From: Caprimulgus europaeus
Taxonomy: Eukaryota > Chordata > Aves > Caprimulgiformes > Caprimulgidae
Direction: 5' to 3'
Length of the DNA: 64,000 nucleotides
Assembly: GCA_907165065.1 (NCBI GenBank)
Contig: OU015538.1
Span: 20,413,165-20,477,164 of the forward strand
Every line of letters begins with the position of its first letter. Within the stretch, counting starts at the first letter, position 1. Below the pieces are notes generated by a model. The model worked only from the letters and a program-made list of their open reading frames with translations, ran no database searches and was not told the DNA's origin. Made by a program: the position numbers and the translations under genes. Positions 59,701-64,000 of this stretch are shown here, piece by piece.

Positions 59701-62609
59701 CAGCAATGCCTGAGAGCTGCTGCGGTGGGTTTTGTCTTCACCGCTCTCTTTTGACCCTCCATGTCCCTGCCATCCAGCAGCAAGTCCAGATGGATCCCTG
59801 TCAGATGCCAAAAGCAAGGACAGGGAGGAAAATAAACTAAAATCTTAGAAAAAACTTTCCATATCCCTAAAGAAATCTTGTTTGCTTCGAAAAACATTTA
59901 ATAGAAAGTTGGATCTAGGTACCACATTCTGTCCAGCTGGCAACCAGTTCACAAAGTCATCCAAAAATTTGTTTTCAAACTATGTTATTGACAATAGTAA
60001 CCACTTAACAGACCAAGTGAGCTAAAAAATGATGCATATATTGCAGACAATAAATGCAGAGCATGCATGGAGGTTCAGAGTGCTTTTTCTGATCTTTGTT
60101 TGAATAATACTTTGAAGTGTTGGTCCATGCCATGGTTTCCTACAGCCTGCTGAAAGGTACAAGGTAATAATAAAAAAATGATGTTGGTTTTAGAGTTTTC
60201 TTTGTTTTGGGGGAAAACCTGCTCGGTTTATGCTGTATTTGGGAGGAAAGTTCTAGGTCTATAAAGACTAAGCATGGCTGCAAGCTTGAGCAGAGCTGCA
60301 GTAGCAATATGGATAACAGAGGTCGTGCTGGAGCAGGGAGCTCCTGCAAACAGAGCAGAAATGTGATAGAATACAAGGGCATTGAGTGGAAAATGTACCA
60401 GAACTTGAATTATTTGATTTATCTTTGTGGCTGGAAGTCTGGAAGCTTTTGGTGTTTCCCAAATCCCTTTGTTAACCCGTGGGAAGAGTATCACCAAGTG
60501 ACTGGGAGCTGGGGAAGATCCACCAAATGTGAAAAGCCGTGGCCAAAACTAAATGCATAGATTGAAGCAAAGTCTTGTGCTGGCAAAACCAACATGGTTA
60601 TGGTTTCCTTTCTCATTTCTGTGCTCCTGGGACACGAGTAAGCAGCTGACAGTCTATAGTCCATAAAAAAGCAGATAAATGCTAACAGAGGTTAAAGCAC
60701 AGAGGACCCCAACATGCCTATCTGACCTCGAGGACCACAGACCATCACATGTGTCCTCTTACCCTGCTCTGTGTTTTCTGAGTTGGAAATACCCACATTT
60801 CTGTGCAGTTGGACCCAAAGCACATCTGCACACTGCTTCCTCAGGGCTGCCATGTGGGTTCTCTCCCCAGGACTACACCTTCTGAGAAATACAAGGAAAT
60901 GTGGCAGGCCCCATAATATGGGAAAAAGAATTCACATCGCTTCACAGCACTGAGGAAGGCCACACGTTAAGTAGCCAGCTACACTAGTCTATAAGGACAA
61001 AGAGGATCTCCTCACCAAAAAGCTCCTCTTCCTGTCTGTTGGACCACAGAAACCATGCTGAAGAAACACAGGGCAACACCTGGTGCTCCAGGGGTTGTTT
61101 TTCAGGTTGCCAGAAGAGGAAAATAACAGTTTTAACACACAGGCAACGTATCACAGCAGCATGCAGGTCACTGCACACCTGTTAAATTAAAATCTTTGTA
61201 CAAAATAAGCCTTAAAGTGTGCTGAAGTTCAGCTTGTGCTGAGAAACAATAAGTAGCAGAGAGATGCACACTGAAAATACAGAGCAGGAGCAGTTGTAGT
61301 TTGGTGGCAGGAAGGCAGGGTGATGGGGAAGTACCAAAACCTGGAGAACAGGGACCCCAGCGTGATGTGAGCCCCCTTCTCCCACCTCTGTCCCCATCCA
61401 GGTGGCCTGGTGGTGCCCAGTTTAACTGGCCAAGGAAGTGGCTTCCTGCTCCTCTTAGCCAAATACAGCCCCTATATGGAACCCCTAAAGGATAAATGAG
61501 ACTTGATCCATGTGGATATCCCCCCAAAGCCCTGCCCAGGTCCCCAAGAGCACGTTGGCAATGACAGAAAGCTCTGGTCTTGTCCTTTGGGCTTCTCCAC
61601 GTGCCCTGCCCTCACCCAGAAGGTGCAGAACCCAATGCTTTTGGTCTGTTCAGTTGGTGATATTTGGGAGCTTTGCCTTGAGTGATCTTGTCTGAGGCAG
61701 ATCTGTGGCCCTTTTCCTCCGCCAGCTGAACCTGCCGTGAATGCAACGAGCCACAGATATCCTTTTTGTAAATAACAGAAAGTTCCACAGAAGTGTCACC
61801 AGGAGGTCTGAGCACTCTCCCTGCTCTGAGCAGCTGTTTCACTCTTTGAAATGGAGTAATCAGGTATTCTGGAAATTAAATGGATTTCCAAATACATTCA
61901 GGGTCACAGAGTAATTCTAAGACAAGGAGTTAAACTTGTTTCCTTTTCCTTTGTATTTAAGCTCATTTTCATTGTGTAGAGAGCATATCTGAGATCAACT
62001 TTGCAGTAAACACACAGTAGTACCAGATTCTGCAAGGAAACATATTTTTGCCTTTTTTTTTTTTCCTTAAACTAGGGCTTTAAATGGATCCTTCTATAAT
62101 GCTCAAGGTCATTGTTAAATATTTTAAATAGTTGGTCAAATGCCAAACTATTTTCATTGCCTGAATTTCTGTCCTTGGAGGATTATTGCAGACAATGAAA
62201 TGCAGCATCTTCAACATTTGTGTCAAAGAAAAAGCTTCCACAACAAGCAGCTTTGTAACTCAGGGACCTGACTGCAGTTTTATATTGTAGTGCATAGGAT
62301 AAAGGGTCTCATGGTGCATTCAACCACCAGATCTCTGTGGCACCCTGTACTGCAATTATTATAGCTTTTATTTACTGGGGGAAAAGAGATGTAATTTCTG
62401 CATTTTGTATTAAATTTGGGCTCAAACCATCTGCAGTCCTCAGAAATACCTGGATGAAGCAGTTGCAGGCAGTGAAAAGGCTGGATTGCCCCTCGTGCTT
62501 TCGGTGCTAGAGTACATTCTTCAGGGACATCCATGGGGCTGGGGAAGGCAAAATGGCCAAATCGGAAGGAAAGTGACTTTTTCCTTTCTTCACTTCCCAA
62601 GTGTGGTGC
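56701..62609. other. Non-coding DNA, no gene seen
   Basis: No open frame has recognisable similarity. The 205-codon minus frame at 58.6-59.2 kb has no domain I can name and lies in GC-richer DNA. A/T homopolymers occur near 59210-59250 and 62047-62064. Confidence 0.55.
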
Positions 62610-63045
62610 AACGGAGCTGGGGAAGGGTCTGGAGCACAAGTGTGCTGAGTTCCCGGCTGAGGGAACTGGGGGTGTTGAGCCTGGAGAAAAGGAGGCTGAG
62701 GGGAGACCTTCTGGCTCTGTCCAAGTCCCTGCAAGGAGGGTGCAGAGAGGTGGGGGTGGGTCTGTTCAACCAAGGACCAAGGGACAGGACAAGAGGAAAT
62801 GGGCTCCAGTTGTGCCCAGGGCAGTTGAGATGGGATGTGAGGAAGAATTTCTTTGCTGAAAGGGTTCTGAGGCATTGGAAGGGGTTGCCCAGGGCAGTGG
62901 TGGAGTCCCCATCCCTGGAGGGATTGAAGAGTCGTGCAGACACAGTGCTGAGGGACATGGGTCAGTGGGGACTGGTCAGTGTTGAGTTCATGGTTGGACT
63001 CGATGAGCTTCAAGGGCTTTTCCAATCCAGGTGATTCTGGGATTT
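62610..63045 (+). mobile_element. CR1 LINE 3'-end fragment, longest sense copy
   Basis: About 435 bp in sense orientation, from 'agctggggaagggtctgg' through 'gagcctggagaaaaggaggc', 'aggacaagaggaaatggg', 'tttctttgctgaaaggg' and 'ttggactcgatgagctt' to a GATTCTGGGATT end. It is the same subfamily as 46281 (antisense) and 56476. The frames of about 180 codons on both strands through it are not genes. Confidence 0.94.
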
Positions 63046-64000
63046 GCAGTGAAATCCTGGTCAAGACAGTGGGAGGATTCCTTGGTAGTTTGGGTTAAGC
63101 CTTGATCCACAGTGGAATACAGGAGCCTTTATCTTCCCATACAGCTTGGGTGTCTGTTTTCTCAATTTCACACTGGGAAAAAACCTAATTAAGATCTTTC
63201 TGTGATACACTCCCCACCATCACTTTCCTTAGGGAAGGAGTTGAGGGTTTAAATGAGGCAGCAGTGAACGTGCTGGTGCCAGGCAGATACCGTGGCTGCA
63301 CTGCATGTGGAGAGTGACCCAAGATGTTCCAGTGACTGGTATTTTGTTTGCCTGATCCTGAACCCTTATTTGCTGGGAGGAAGAAGTAAGCAGAATTTTT
63401 TGCAATTGGATTATTAACAGATTAGTCATTTGTCTTCCCTTGTTGAGAACAAGCGAGCAGTATTGGCCCGAGAACAGCTGGACCTGTACTTCACCGAGTG
63501 AAACACGGTCATTTTCATTTCCTTCCAATCCCTGACTTTGATTTCTGCACTCGATTGATGCTGATACTGCAAAGTCTCTGGGAAGAACTGGGCATTTCTC
63601 CCTGTCACAACCCAGCGGGCTGGGCTGGTGTTCATTTCCCAGAGCTCACCCTAAGCTTCGGCGCTGGGCTTTGGCGGGGAACGAGCCCCGGTGCTGATCG
63701 GCCGCGGGGGAACGTGCTGGCGCGGGAGCTCTGCTCACCGCTGCCCAGGGAGGGAAGGACACGGGATGTGGCCTCAGGAAGGACACAGACCCCTGGCCTC
63801 GAGCAGGACACGGTGTGGTTCTAACATCAGCGAGGGACGCCCGTAACTGCCAGAGCAGCTTCTGAAAAGGCTGCGTGGAGATTTCTGCCCATGATTTAAT
63901 TAGCAACAGCAATGATCTTGGAGGATTTAATGAGAAAGATTATGAAAGGCATTTTACTTCGTAGAGAAAACAAAGAACTTTTATTTTGCAACTAGTTAAT
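63046..64000. other. Window end with a CpG-rich patch
   Basis: No coding similarity. From about 63655 to 63830 CpGs become dense (eight in the row starting 63661), forming a small CpG-rich patch. It may be the edge of an island or a GC-rich decayed repeat. The remaining bases to 64000 are AT-rich. Confidence 0.45.

Noticed and set aside
62486..63064. Frames of 182 and 185 codons on both strands, similar to frames at 46.3 and 56.5 kb
   Set aside because: The shared similarity is the CR1 3' region itself. Conservation reflects common transposon origin, not a protein family.
1..64000. tRNA, rRNA or known microRNA genes
   Set aside because: No tRNA-like A/B box pair with a cloverleaf, rRNA segment or known miRNA seed hairpin was recognised by eye. 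A dedicated covariance-model scan was not possible here.

Overview
This window is vertebrate nuclear DNA, almost certainly from a bird and probably a passerine. The evidence is seven clear CR1 LINE 3' ends of avian type, one solo LTR that I recognise as the avian (zebra-finch-like) endogenous retrovirus LTR type, and one intact intronless GPCR coding exon. There is no operon structure, no CRISPR array and no prokaryotic feature. Most of the 64 kb is intergenic or intronic DNA without supportable genes.

The one confident gene is LPAR4 (lysophosphatidic acid receptor 4, formerly P2RY9/GPR23), on the minus strand at 26812-27858, 348 codons. The first ATG in frame has a strong Kozak context and a TGA lies in frame 31 bases upstream. 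A good splice acceptor ends at 28012, so the coding exon probably carries a 153-nt leader holding three small upstream ORFs. One of these overlaps the LPAR4 start in another frame. About 11 kb further upstream on the same strand, a CpG-rich block (39.06-39.48 kb) is bordered by a good minus-strand splice donor (GTGAGT at 39055-39050). I propose this as the LPAR4 promoter and non-coding first exon. If so, 28.0-39.05 kb is one intron and the gene spans roughly 26.3-39.3 kb.

Layout: 1-6.15 kb plain non-coding; 6.16-7.01 kb CpG-enriched with YY1-like motifs and a 50-bp direct repeat; 7.1-8.1 kb a long pyrimidine-biased stretch; 8.1-26 kb plain non-coding with one CR1 fragment; 26.3-28.0 kb LPAR4; 28-39 kb candidate intron with a CR1 and a 48-bp hairpin-bearing minisatellite; 39.0-39.8 kb CpG block, a small Kozak-start ORF and a 36/37-bp minisatellite; 39.8-64 kb repeat-richer DNA with five more clear CR1 fragments, a possible older CR1-like relic, a solo LTR at 48.5-49.2 kb, a (GAAGA)n tract at 54.5 kb and a CpG-rich patch at 63.66-63.83 kb.

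LPAR4 sits in Xq21 in human, and the orthologous avian segment is on chicken chromosome 4 (passerine 4A), so 4A is the likely origin. This is inference from gene content alone. I found no undescribed multi-gene system. The points most worth checking are the LPAR4 leader (uORFs, shortened N terminus, distal CpG exon) and the two structured minisatellites.
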